Assembly (NCBI GenBank): GCA_018064805.1
Contig: JAGHUN010000066.1
Coordinates: 65,680-106,457 of the forward strand
Length of the DNA stretch: 40,778 nt
Source: Candidatus Colinaster scatohippi
GTDB taxonomy: Bacteria > Bacillota > Clostridia > Lachnospirales > Lachnospiraceae
Reading direction: 5' to 3'
Part shown: in pieces, positions 17,601-26,495 of the stretch
Numbering within the stretch: the first letter of the stretch is position 1
How the letters are laid out: each line of letters starts with the position of its first letter
Notes under the pieces: model-generated
Databases searched by the model: none
Seen by the model: the letters and a program-made list of their open reading frames with translations, nothing else
Told to the model about the DNA's origin: nothing
Position numbers and translations under genes: made by a program

Positions 17601-19487
17601 TCTGTTCTTATGCGAATTAAGAATATATCTTATAGATGTAGCCTTGGAAACTGTTGAGTTAAACTTACTCCAATCATCGTATAACTCAATATAAGGTTTT
17701 TCACGCTCATACTCATCAAGAATATCCTTAAAATTAGTCTCGCGCTTTTCTTTTCCATAGGAATCATTGAAGTCCGGTGCTACAACTCCTGTACCACTTG
17801 TATAAATATCATCATTCATAAAAATAGTACCGGACACATAGCTTATATCATTAGCTTCAGCATCCATCTTAGCAGCATCTGCATTATAGAACTTAGTTGT
17901 TTTAAGCAAATATCCTGATGCAGCAGGGTCATTATAATTAAGATTATCCCAGGCATCCGTTCCGGAAATATGTGATATTGCATTCTGCATCAGGCACAAA
18001 GCCATTTTCTGGAAGTTAGGGAAGCCCGCTGTCTTTGCAGATGAATATGTAGAATATTCAAGAATTACCGGAAGATCATCCTCCGCAACCTTATTAACTA
18101 CCTTTATAGCAGTCTCAGCACTCAAATCAGATGCTGTATAGCCACCTGCAAAATATACAAGATTTGCGTTATCTATTTTATCCGCAAGCATATCCACTGT
18201 AACAGGTACTACATCAACAATAAGATTATCGCACTCTGCCCCCGGTTCGCGGTCAAGAACATTCTGCTTAAACCATTCACTATTCTTAAATCCACCTGCA
18301 TATCTCACACTCTGATATACATCAGTTAATGAATAGTCAGCTACAAAGTTATAATTACCGCTCTTATCACTAATGAACGAATACTCATCAGAGCTGCCAC
18401 TTGCTACATAATATGGCCCCTTTTCAACAGGAGCATTGGTAGAAGTATATATCTCACCCTCAACACGTGAAAAACCAAGCTTCATACCATAAGGACCACC
18501 AGAGATAGGAGCGCCGTCTATTCTGTAAAGATTCTGTCCGCTTTCACTTGATTCCTGAACAGAATAGTAATTATAAATAGATGCCTCATCAAAAAGTTCA
18601 CCGGCCTCAGTACCTATTTTAGTCTGAGAATCATCTGCAGCAATAAGCATAAGCTCATCACCAATAATTCTTACAACACCTGCATACTCAAGGAATTCGC
18701 CCGAACCAAGCTTCTCTGCCTTAAAAAGAACAACATCCTCTGAAAAATCCGTAGATGCACCTACTTCACTTGCAACAAAATACTGTGAGTTATAGATTCC
18801 GGTCTCAACCTCTACAGGCATCTCAAGAGCATCTGCAATAAGTCTTAAATTAAAAGCATAGCTTCCAGTATAACCTGACGACATTCTGTATGCCTGTGTT
18901 TTTCGATACAGAACAACACCCTCTGTATTATTATCATCATAGATATCTTCAACATTACCATCAAAAAGAACATAATCTGATGTAATATCTGTAGTATCAT
19001 ACCAGCCATTTTCTTCCGGAATAAATGTTCCCTTAATATCTAATGATCTTACTTCATCATCATCATCGAATACATCCGGCTCCTTATATCTGTAATCCTC
19101 ATTCTTCCATGAGAACGCACTTCCATAGATATCAAGCCCTGTAGGATCATAGGATACTTCATCAAAACGCATTGTACGCTCAGCCTTCGAAGGCATATCC
19201 TTTATAGACTTTCCTTCATATACAGGTTCTTCACCACCTACCAGATATCCAAATTTTGCATCTGATAAAGAAGGTACAACCTCAAGTATGATAAATGGTG
19301 TCGGATTAGTATCACCACTACCTGCACTGTGGCTCTCTACAAGCTCTTCAATACCTTTAAGCGTAGGCTTGGCAAATGCTTCGTTTCCATTAAAGTATGC
19401 TACGCCACCAAAAATCGAAACTGCAAGAGTAGTCGCTAACACGCCTGCCAATATTCTGTTTTTAATCACGTTTTTACCACGTAACAT
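14625..19487 (-). CDS. Giant secreted protein of the T4P operon, three Rossmann-like modules (DUF5057-like)
   Basis: This 1620-residue protein is encoded last in the pilus operon. It has a signal peptide: charged start, hydrophobic residues 12-31 and a likely cleavage AFA|K at 39/40. I see no sortase motif or C-terminal membrane segment, so it is probably secreted or held by the pilus. A similar pattern recurs three times: a strand (about 419-427 NLIVDVVP, 637 VLDIEP, 1041 VLQITP), then a strand with an IG or GG turn (about 442 LVYFAGG, 721 DLIYIG, 1110 DMVVIG), then a third strand (about 474 PVILEY, 812 ALILSD, 1170 SILFTH). This suggests flavodoxin- or amidotransferase-like folds. The first residues after the signal also read FIILEVVP. 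A beta-rich domain lies near 900-1030. It resembles what I remember as DUF5057, which is unverified. A tip adhesin or pilus-exported protein is plausible. Confidence 0.8.
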   Translation of the reverse strand: MLRGKNVIKNRILAGVLATTLAVSIFGGVAYFNGNEAFAKPTLKGIEELVESHSAGSGDTNPTPFIILEVVPSLSDAKFGYLVGGEEPVYEGKSIKDMPSKAERTMRFDEVSYDPTGLDIYGSAFSWKNEDYRYKEPDVFDDDDEVRSLDIKGTFIPEENGWYDTTDITSDYVLFDGNVEDIYDDNNTEGVVLYRKTQAYRMSSGYTGSYAFNLRLIADALEMPVEVETGIYNSQYFVASEVGASTDFSEDVVLFKAEKLGSGEFLEYAGVVRIIGDELMLIAADDSQTKIGTEAGELFDEASIYNYYSVQESSESGQNLYRIDGAPISGGPYGMKLGFSRVEGEIYTSTNAPVEKGPYYVASGSSDEYSFISDKSGNYNFVADYSLTDVYQSVRYAGGFKNSEWFKQNVLDREPGAECDNLIVDVVPVTVDMLADKIDNANLVYFAGGYTASDLSAETAIKVVNKVAEDDLPVILEYSTYSSAKTAGFPNFQKMALCLMQNAISHISGTDAWDNLNYNDPAASGYLLKTTKFYNADAAKMDAEANDISYVSGTIFMNDDIYTSGTGVVAPDFNDSYGKEKRETNFKDILDEYEREKPYIELYDDWSKFNSTVSKATSIRYILNSHKNRAVVKSKLNVLDIEPYATSQYADQSELETNVYKNGRWISARYTLTRDTMTKEWISTNLAEHLKGKENDSITLRQMGTKEFVGKNDDLNSDYDLIYIGMDTALMNTSGIDNNDTGTKKKSVSPVYNFRHGDWAFFDKLIYAHLGDRFNVLKEWGNPVDQLHTAGNDITSDKVRELTEYVQAGYALILSDSFFDLNSADVRLNDDTLDNTSNMHKFLMEVLAKDGTGNYMYYGKNVFRRGALESGTIGYDRARSTIAKYLNISKLTIETISAPNTYDGDALDNYIPMNADGTHTMRFEVKLTNDAAVDASSTTYDCKLYLDLDADGKFEDGEALGGLEVDGQSAERFELKSGNTYTITRNTPDEYVGFLSWKLAFVQNEKETGSASTSFNNVRSAITGFSAVQNTGKKPPIDVLQITPNPGQQNNLDLTSEPMQTLYTQVKDFTVSVHAVTVGDYIQKKDRTDTYDAREMTYYDYLSQFDMVVIGFADDIHFEAPENGGRVTVCYPDWWRRTYGGDPAISRENAYYDAILGIREYVLSGQSILFTHDLSSRVAFDTYYAGGFYANKYLSDVMGMDRYGRRISDNESLSYKNDYKIKLGSNDQGGTDSYKLKKYDSVYDFYQVKGQNASEIFGFTEANILRSATNAGANTYRNAWGITTRGYTNLFDIKDEDVPKNNTTWKETVTALNEGQITQYPFRITSGTSGEKESQFEVASTHPQYFQLNLDTDSRDDNTNDDVVVWYTISNDGSSSGSRYTNRHKFYQALYGDARNNYYIYSKGNVTYTGSGHAAVTSDKERKLFVNTLVAAYSSGLHSPKVIFKENPWDSAANITSTCLPYDPKLTNTEELTDKAAVEADEGGFITDTVKVNFKTINNNFRESKNNLYVEYYLQTTEGSDIVIDGVSYKTLNPTSIKVDTGTGSLTDVGDAHVLANYKVYQASFRLADINISQANKLNKENAKIWVRISTVPIEDPTTIAATESISPFEITAMKLYDLK

Positions 19488-19517
19488 ACTATAACTCCAA
19501 TCAACTTAATAAACTAA

Positions 19518-22142
19518 CTAGTGACATAACGAACAGTCACCCTCATATGCATGATGAATTGTATAATTAATAAAATCAGAACCTGTTTCTTCAAATATAG
19601 CCCTTACCATATTGCCATACCTGTCTCCCAGTACACATGTCCACTTACAACCAACCGGGAACTTATCAGTATTCTCCCAATCTATCGGCTTAAGTGAAAG
19701 GTAGAAATACAGTTTGTCATACTGCACCTTAAGACCTGTACTGAAGCCGGTTCGGTTCTTATTATCATAGTCATACTTATCACCGTTCTTATAATACGGA
19801 ACAAGAGTACTTGAACCATCCGAGAAGGTCTTCCTTATCGGCGATGAATTGCCTTCACCAATATCAAGAATCTGGTCATAATTGAGATCATATACCTTTA
19901 TTCCCGTAAAGGTTGGCACAAATATCTTATAATATTCTCCCGGATTACTCCTTACCTTTGTAAGCTCTTTCCAGATATCTCCACCAAGTCCCGGTCCCCA
20001 TGCATTAGGATCCCATACCGGTCCCCATTCCTTGTATACTTCCTTCTTACCAAGATGAACTATAGGACCGTTATCAAAGATAACATCAATAGGCTTCTTA
20101 TTATCATTTGAAGGATAATCATAGAAAACAGTACCATCCGGCGCATATTCAAGCGTTAATGTCACGGGATTAATCACAACAATCTTCTCAGCAACATATG
20201 CATCACTTACATTTGTTGTAAGATAATCAAGGTTATCATGCTCGTCCTTAACAGGTAATCTGTAATATCCGCTTCTTCCATTTCCTGTAAGCTGAACACG
20301 GAGCTCTATCTTATATTGGAATGTTCCACCCCAGTCAAGCTTTGGTTCACAATAAACAAGCGCAATTCTATTCAGTGAATCATGAACAACCGTATCCTGT
20401 CCCTTACTTGCATCCTTAAAATAAATATTTCCTCTTGATGCATCCACGAAAGCATTCCTGTCATTAATAGGATTCTTAGCGCTTCCTGCCTCGCCCCACT
20501 TCGTGAAAGCACCTTCATTTAATGGCACAAGCTTCCACTCATATCTATATTCGTATTTCTTATTTACCTCTTTACCATTCTCTACAACAACATATTCCGG
20601 AGTACCCTTTGACCAGTTTGCTGATGCCGGATTATAGTCTGCTCGCAAGTGCTCATCAAGCGAATTGAGCGATGGAACAGTTGCATCAACCTTATCTCCT
20701 ATAAGATCCTTAGGAATGGTAAGTACAAAAACATCTCTTACTATCTGACCATTCTTATCCTTCTGGAATAAAGTATTGGCAATGTAGAAGGTCTTACCAC
20801 ACATTGACTTTGTAACTACGAACTTACCATCTGTTCCGCCAACATTTGTAAAGCCTGAACCCGGCTTTAAGGTTGCTTCCTTAGTAAGGGCAGCATCCTC
20901 ATATACATCGTAATGAACCTTTGAATAAGCGCCCTCACCCTCAAGCGGATTTACCATAGCTCCGGTTGCAGGATCCTTAATCTTATCTGTATATGTAATA
21001 CTATGAGTCAGTCTGAAGGTTGCTAACTGGTTAATCAAATCCACTATCGGAGAATCCGGCGTCAGTGTTGTCTTAATACTTACAGGATAAACACCACCGG
21101 TTGTAACTTTAATTCTGAGTCTTGCCACCTTCGTTGGATCCTGATTACTGATTGCCTTAATAATGAAATAATCACCATTAATTACATCTGCAGGAGTAAT
21201 AGTAACATTATTACCCAGTTCATCCTTCATCACAGCATTCCTAAGATGTACTGCTCCACTTCCTGCATCAATGGAAATACACATCTTGTAAGTATCTACA
21301 GGAGTTATTCCATCAGAAGCATACTTATACTTATCCTTAATTGTAGATAATTCAATTTCCCATGTTACAGATGTATCTATACTGTCCTTAACTGTCTTTT
21401 TCTTAGTCACTATGGCATCATAATCAACAGTTGTATCATCACCTGCCATAGCAATTGTATCAGTTCTTCCCTGAGAGAACTTCTTACCGTCACGAACAAT
21501 TACTACTGACGCAACAGATGTAAAATGCTCCTCAACAATTCCCTTATAGAGCTCGCCCAGTTCTTCCTCTTCTCCAACTGTTCTAATCATATTTCTTAGA
21601 TTAATAACCGGATGAACCTCAACCTCTTTTTCACCAACCATAAATATGATGTCTAATGTAACCTTACCGGCATCAACCTCATCAAGGTTAACATTAAAGG
21701 CTTTTTTGCTTCCGTCTTCCGTTCCAATCGTATCGCACAGAACACCTTCTGCCTTTGAAAAAGCAATACTCTTAATCGAGTCAACAGCTGCAATATTCTC
21801 TTCAAGAAGATATAACTTCTTCTCCGAACTGTCATATCTTATTCTTGCAACTGAATATGGAAGTGTCTCCTTGTCATCGCCCTGATTATCACTAAGAACA
21901 ATAAGAGTGTTAGTTGACGGATTGTAATTAATACCTCTGCTGGTTTCAACAATTATATCTCTTATTCTGTTAACAACAACCTGCTGATCATACTGAAGCT
22001 TAAGATTCTTATTAGCAGACGAAAAACTGTTATTTGAGAAAAAAATGAAACCAGTAATAGCAGTCCCCACTACTGCAAAGATTGCAAAAGCAACAATTAA
22101 TTCAATTAAAGAAAAACCTTTATTGTTGTGTCTTGTTTTCAT
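19518..22142 (-). CDS. Giant prepilin-like minor pilin (PilW/GspJ position) with C-terminal CSLCH
   Basis: The 874-residue protein has a class III prepilin leader: MKTRHNNKG, with cleavage before FSLIELIVAFAIFAVV. The +1 Phe and +5 Glu required for processing and assembly are present, followed by the hydrophobic helix. The remaining 830 residues are mostly beta-rich extracellular sequence, with stretches that read like Ig-type folds (about 340-700). Typical minor pilins are only about 200 residues. The very C-terminus reads GDCSLCH, and a CKWTC pair lies about 35 residues earlier. Four such cysteines near the end could bind metal or form disulfides, and CSLCH formally matches a heme c motif. 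The gene lies 16 bases after the 217-residue prepilin gene. The PilW/GspJ label is by position and size order only. Confidence 0.85.
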   Translation of the reverse strand: MKTRHNNKGFSLIELIVAFAIFAVVGTAITGFIFFSNNSFSSANKNLKLQYDQQVVVNRIRDIIVETSRGINYNPSTNTLIVLSDNQGDDKETLPYSVARIRYDSSEKKLYLLEENIAAVDSIKSIAFSKAEGVLCDTIGTEDGSKKAFNVNLDEVDAGKVTLDIIFMVGEKEVEVHPVINLRNMIRTVGEEEELGELYKGIVEEHFTSVASVVIVRDGKKFSQGRTDTIAMAGDDTTVDYDAIVTKKKTVKDSIDTSVTWEIELSTIKDKYKYASDGITPVDTYKMCISIDAGSGAVHLRNAVMKDELGNNVTITPADVINGDYFIIKAISNQDPTKVARLRIKVTTGGVYPVSIKTTLTPDSPIVDLINQLATFRLTHSITYTDKIKDPATGAMVNPLEGEGAYSKVHYDVYEDAALTKEATLKPGSGFTNVGGTDGKFVVTKSMCGKTFYIANTLFQKDKNGQIVRDVFVLTIPKDLIGDKVDATVPSLNSLDEHLRADYNPASANWSKGTPEYVVVENGKEVNKKYEYRYEWKLVPLNEGAFTKWGEAGSAKNPINDRNAFVDASRGNIYFKDASKGQDTVVHDSLNRIALVYCEPKLDWGGTFQYKIELRVQLTGNGRSGYYRLPVKDEHDNLDYLTTNVSDAYVAEKIVVINPVTLTLEYAPDGTVFYDYPSNDNKKPIDVIFDNGPIVHLGKKEVYKEWGPVWDPNAWGPGLGGDIWKELTKVRSNPGEYYKIFVPTFTGIKVYDLNYDQILDIGEGNSSPIRKTFSDGSSTLVPYYKNGDKYDYDNKNRTGFSTGLKVQYDKLYFYLSLKPIDWENTDKFPVGCKWTCVLGDRYGNMVRAIFEETGSDFINYTIHHAYEGDCSLCH

Positions 22143-22158
22143 TACCCCTACCCGGTTA

Positions 22159-22812
22159 CTAAATAGCAGTCACTGTATGCTTACTTGTTACTGCATCAAA
22201 ATCTATCACATAATGAGTTCCACGACCTGTAAGTGCCTGGAATTCCAACTTCTCCAATTCAATGGTTGCACCCTCGGCAAATGTATCGGCAAGACCTGTT
22301 CCGGACACACTGCCTGTGCTAACCTTTTTGAAGGTTCCGTTACCTCTGTTATACTCAATTCTTAGAGCATTGCTAACTCCTGCCTCCTTGCTCAAGGTGA
22401 AAGTACCACCGTTAACAATTATCGCAATCTTGCCTGTTCCAATGAGGGTATATTCCGCATCTGTCGAATAATCCACAACTATATTGGAAGCATTAGTTAT
22501 CGTTGTTGCCCTTTTTTCAGCATAATAACCTGACTTTGTAATACCTGCCTTAGCAAGTGCATCCTTACCGGCATCCGTCACCTCAATATATCTTATTATC
22601 ATATACTCGCCGGCTCTGCTCATTGCACCGGTCTTGATATCATTAAGGCAGGCCTCTGTTTTCCTGGCTCCCTGCTTGGCTTCCGCACCACTTAACATGG
22701 CAAAGGTGTATACACCTATACCAAACATTACAGCCATAATAGCTATAACAGTAATAAGCTCTATTATGGAAAAACCGCTATTCTTTTTTTCTGAAACAAA
22801 TGCTCTTTCCAT
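22159..22812 (-). CDS. Prepilin-like minor pilin (PilH/GspH-like)
   Basis: This 217-residue pseudopilin has the leader MERAFVSEKKNSG cleaved before FSIIELITVIAIMAVMFGIGV, with Phe at +1 and Glu at +5. The helix continues into a QGARKTEACLNDIKTGAMSRAG segment, then a small beta-rich head. Size and layout fit the GspH/FimU class, which sits at the top of the pilus or pseudopilus with the other minor pilins. It starts three bases after the stop of the 760-residue gene, so the two are translationally linked. The exact class is inferred from size and neighbours. Confidence 0.88.
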   Translation of the reverse strand: MERAFVSEKKNSGFSIIELITVIAIMAVMFGIGVYTFAMLSGAEAKQGARKTEACLNDIKTGAMSRAGEYMIIRYIEVTDAGKDALAKAGITKSGYYAEKRATTITNASNIVVDYSTDAEYTLIGTGKIAIIVNGGTFTLSKEAGVSNALRIEYNRGNGTFKKVSTGSVSGTGLADTFAEGATIELEKLEFQALTGRGTHYVIDFDAVTSKHTVTAI

Positions 22813-22815
22813 AGG

Positions 22816-25098
22816 TTATTTAATCTCTACATTCTTAGTCCAGTTCTCAAACTTAACTAACTTATCCAAAGAAGCATCATCGTACTTCTCATCTACAACT
22901 GCCTTTACCTCAACCTCATCTGCATCAACAAATACATCAGAGACCTTATATACTTCATCATCTGAAGTTACCAACATACACTGCTCAACCTTATCCGGGT
23001 CAGCTATAAAGTTAAAATCACAGGCAGGAACCTTAATCTCACCCTTAGCAAGTACCGTACCCTTAAATTCTGTATAAGCAGACATATCAACACCACAGTT
23101 AGCAATAATAAGATTACAGCCCGGTGCTGCCTTCGCCATATGATCAACATTTGCATTATAAATAAACTGAATCTTAAGACCGTCTGCTTCAAAGGTCGTG
23201 CTTCCGATATCCTTAAGTACCTCTTCATCTACAAGATTCTTGAATACCGCCTTATTATCACCTGAACGGATAAGCACACCCGCTGTTTCCTCTAATGCAT
23301 ACAAATCAGGAGAAAGTAACGAACAGTACGCATCAAACTGGTCCGAAAGTGTAATATATGTCTCCTCATAAGACTCGGAAATCTTCTCTCCTATTACACC
23401 GGTTCTATAGCTTACAAGATCATAATCCTGACTGTCGCCATCACCCTTATTAGGTCCTTTAACTGCGGCACCGGCCATATCAACCTTGAGATAATTAACA
23501 TCACCGGCAGAATCTGTAGGGAAAGTAATCAGTTTAAGATATTTATTCATATACTGGTTACCGTTAGTATTGTAGTACTTGGCAAAATACTGATTAGCCA
23601 GTTCTTCATCCTTAAATGCCATATAAAGAGTAACAATTCTCTTATCATCCTTAGCTGATCTTACAACTCGTACCTCAATATCATCGATATAATCACCAAG
23701 TCTAGCTCCACCTAGTCGAGGTGGCTGATAGTTATAATCAACAAGTTCACCATTAGTATCCTTCTTTAACTGATCGTAAGTCTCACCACTCATTGGATTA
23801 CTATAGCTTGCTGTATGCTTCTCTCCTGTCGTTCCAATACATTCAGACGGAACCATATACATAAGCTGATCACTCTTAACTGCTATAGACTGACCTGTCA
23901 TGAATTCTTTATCTGTTGCACTCTCTTCATTCTCTGCTCCTGAGGTTGCTACGAAAGCACGACCTGCAAGAGTGAGCTTCTTGACATTTGATAAATCTAC
24001 CGTAGTATCAACACCATTTACAAGAATTGCACTACTTGTATCTGAAGCATTAGCTGAATTACCATAACCGGTATAATACCCTTTAAATACCACATTACTG
24101 TTCTTACCTGTGATATTTAAATCATCCTTAACATATGTATAACCGCCAAGCTCTGCCTTTCCACTCTTAAGTTCAATATTCTCTGCCCATAGAACAGAAC
24201 CTTCACTATTGGTTATTCCTCCATTCACTATATTCATATCAGTAGCAACTATATGAATATCACCCTTTTTATCATTCTTCTGGTGTTCAATAATTACACC
24301 GGTTGTATCAACTGCATATGCGAAGGAATTACCCTTAATTCCCATCTTATACGCATTGCCTCTTGCAACATTTCCATGAGACTCTGACAAAAGAGTATCC
24401 GTAATAAGTGTATAATCAACAATATCCGGAATATTATTATTAGAAAAAGTAAAATTCGGATATACAAGTCTGATATCTGTCCTAATAGCTGATATAAATC
24501 CACTTGGATCCTTATAATAAACCGTAAGATCCTTAAGGATTACACCATTATCCTTAGTAGAGAACATCTTACCCGGATAAATCATGTTTCCTTCTGCATC
24601 AGCAATCTCAGCTTCGCCACCCCTAAGAAAGGCTCCGCTTGAATTTGTGGAATTCCACTGTGTAGCAGGCTTTAATAATCCATAAAGTCCCTTTGTCGAG
24701 TCGGTAGAGGACATTACAATATATTTGCCGTCCTTCTTATCCACACCCAGTTCCTTCCAGATGTATTCATAAAATTCAGCCTTAACATGCTCATTTTTCT
24801 GCGTCGATGACATATCATCAAGTGCATAATTCTCCATTACGGAACTGTATGCATATCCAAGTCCGTCAGAAACCATCCTCTGAAGACCTATATTAATCTC
24901 ATCGAGTACCTGCTCAGCAGAATAGAAAGAATCCTTAGTATATACATTTATAGATTTCATTCTGAAATTAATAACAGATGAAATCATAATGATGCTAACA
25001 AGAATTGCTACGAATCCGATTGCCACAACAACAGTAACTATCGACATTCCCTTGTCATTCTTTATTAAATTTTCCATTTTACTGTTTTTCTGTGACAT
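22816..25098 (-). CDS. Giant prepilin-like protein lacking Glu5 (PilX/GspK-like)
   Basis: The 760-residue protein begins with a likely prepilin leader ending NDKG (Gly17), then MSIVTVVVAIGFVAILVSIIM. The +1 residue is Met and +5 is Thr, so the conserved Glu5 is missing. Lack of Glu5 is characteristic of GspK and PilX-type tip subunits, which do not pair with a subunit above them. The helix leads into a PilX-like segment with ...DSFYSAEQVLDEI. About residues 265-400 contain short repeating strands (NIVNGGITNSEGSVLWAENI, LKSGKAELGGYTYVKDDL), which look like a beta-solenoid. The gene starts 38 bases after the pilV-like stop. Function as the tip of the pilus is inference from family rules. Confidence 0.83.
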   Translation of the reverse strand: MSQKNSKMENLIKNDKGMSIVTVVVAIGFVAILVSIIMISSVINFRMKSINVYTKDSFYSAEQVLDEINIGLQRMVSDGLGYAYSSVMENYALDDMSSTQKNEHVKAEFYEYIWKELGVDKKDGKYIVMSSTDSTKGLYGLLKPATQWNSTNSSGAFLRGGEAEIADAEGNMIYPGKMFSTKDNGVILKDLTVYYKDPSGFISAIRTDIRLVYPNFTFSNNNIPDIVDYTLITDTLLSESHGNVARGNAYKMGIKGNSFAYAVDTTGVIIEHQKNDKKGDIHIVATDMNIVNGGITNSEGSVLWAENIELKSGKAELGGYTYVKDDLNITGKNSNVVFKGYYTGYGNSANASDTSSAILVNGVDTTVDLSNVKKLTLAGRAFVATSGAENEESATDKEFMTGQSIAVKSDQLMYMVPSECIGTTGEKHTASYSNPMSGETYDQLKKDTNGELVDYNYQPPRLGGARLGDYIDDIEVRVVRSAKDDKRIVTLYMAFKDEELANQYFAKYYNTNGNQYMNKYLKLITFPTDSAGDVNYLKVDMAGAAVKGPNKGDGDSQDYDLVSYRTGVIGEKISESYEETYITLSDQFDAYCSLLSPDLYALEETAGVLIRSGDNKAVFKNLVDEEVLKDIGSTTFEADGLKIQFIYNANVDHMAKAAPGCNLIIANCGVDMSAYTEFKGTVLAKGEIKVPACDFNFIADPDKVEQCMLVTSDDEVYKVSDVFVDADEVEVKAVVDEKYDDASLDKLVKFENWTKNVEIK

Positions 25099-25136
25099 AT
25101 TCTCGCCTGACCGTGATTAATTATATTTGCATTTAA

Positions 25137-26495
25137 CTATTCTAATATCGAACCTGTAAGCTCAACCTTTACAGGCCATTCATTAGTTCCAACTGTTTTT
25201 TCTATTGTTACGGAAACATCATATATTCTGTCCTGTACTTCAGATGCATCCAGAGTCTTTCCATCCACACCCTTTGCCTTAAGGGCCTTAGTGGCATCCT
25301 TATCTTCAAATTTGCCCTTTCTGCCAACTATCTTTCCGTAAACGCTTTTATCAAAGATATCCTTCTTACCCTCCGGATCCTTAGATGACTTATCTACATT
25401 TAAGAAACACTGCACAGGAACAACCTCCGATGTTTCCTTTTTCTGATAATCTATATCATCATGGATATTGGTATATAAAGTAAGTGGCTGCTTAGTACCG
25501 CCTTTTTCCTTATCCTCAACCTCATCTTCGTATATCTGAAGATTAAGTCCACCGGACGACTTCTTGCAATAATCCTTCCACTCACCGGAATGAGCTGCTG
25601 TATCCTGAGCAATAATATATAGGTTTGCCTCTATATTATCGGGATTATGTACTATAATAATGTCTCCGTCCTTTTTTGCAGCCTTATATCTTGGAGAAAA
25701 CATAATGAAAACCGACTGTAATTCATTACCGCTTATATTTCCGTTAAATACCTGTCTGCTTATCTTCTGTCGCTCTTCCTTACCTGTAGGAACAACCTTA
25801 TCATTATCAGGAATTAAATATGAGACAACAACTCTTACTTCAACCGCATCGAACTCCTTACCATCCTCATCAGTAAGCTTCTTACCTGTATTGCTCATAT
25901 CTACACGGATTTCTCTTTTAAGATTCTCCTCAAAATATTCTTCCGTTCTGGCAAAATCCGAATCAAGCTGGCTATTTAAAGTTACATACTCCGAGTACAT
26001 CTTTTTATCGACGGATTCCGGTAAAAAGAATACTGCAGATGTCTCAGAATTTACTGTATTAAAATCTGCAAAATTAAATGCGTTAATATTAGGATAAGTT
26101 GAAGGATCCAACCTAATAGTTACAGTATATGCACTATCATCAATAATCTTGTTAAGATCATCATCAAAGGCTGGGCTTGTAGAACTAACCACAAACTTAT
26201 AAGCCACATCGCCGCTTCCGGGAATTATACCTTCAGCATTAGGAGCAAAGGTTCCACCTGCATACTTCTCAAGAATCTGATCCTTGGTCATACCCTTCAA
26301 ATCTTCCATCAGATTTTCAGCGGCATTTGTTGCCCTGGTCTTAACAGCTGCCTTACCTGTCGTATTGGCAGCGGATGCAAATGAACGGATAAGCGGAATA
26401 CTGACAATAGCCAGTATAATTACAGCAATAACAACTTCAACAAGCGTAAAGCCGGCATTATTCTGTTGTCTGTCAGTAATTCTCTTTCTATTCAT
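25137..26495 (-). CDS. Prepilin-like minor pilin (PilV/GspI-like)
   Basis: This minor pilin has a leader ending NNAG followed by FTLVEVVIAVIILAIVSIPL, with Phe at +1 and Glu at +5. The TTGKAAVKTRATNAAENLMEDLKG continuation resembles the PilV/GspI group. The head is long for the class (about 430 residues) and beta-rich. Two starts are possible. The ATG at 26522 overlaps the pilO-like gene by 35 bases and has only a weak site, while the ATG at 26495 overlaps by eight bases and is preceded by GGAACGAG, giving a 15-residue leader and 452 residues in total. I prefer the shorter form with moderate certainty. Confidence 0.85.
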   Translation of the reverse strand: MNRKRITDRQQNNAGFTLVEVVIAVIILAIVSIPLIRSFASAANTTGKAAVKTRATNAAENLMEDLKGMTKDQILEKYAGGTFAPNAEGIIPGSGDVAYKFVVSSTSPAFDDDLNKIIDDSAYTVTIRLDPSTYPNINAFNFADFNTVNSETSAVFFLPESVDKKMYSEYVTLNSQLDSDFARTEEYFEENLKREIRVDMSNTGKKLTDEDGKEFDAVEVRVVVSYLIPDNDKVVPTGKEERQKISRQVFNGNISGNELQSVFIMFSPRYKAAKKDGDIIIVHNPDNIEANLYIIAQDTAAHSGEWKDYCKKSSGGLNLQIYEDEVEDKEKGGTKQPLTLYTNIHDDIDYQKKETSEVVPVQCFLNVDKSSKDPEGKKDIFDKSVYGKIVGRKGKFEDKDATKALKAKGVDGKTLDASEVQDRIYDVSVTIEKTVGTNEWPVKVELTGSILE

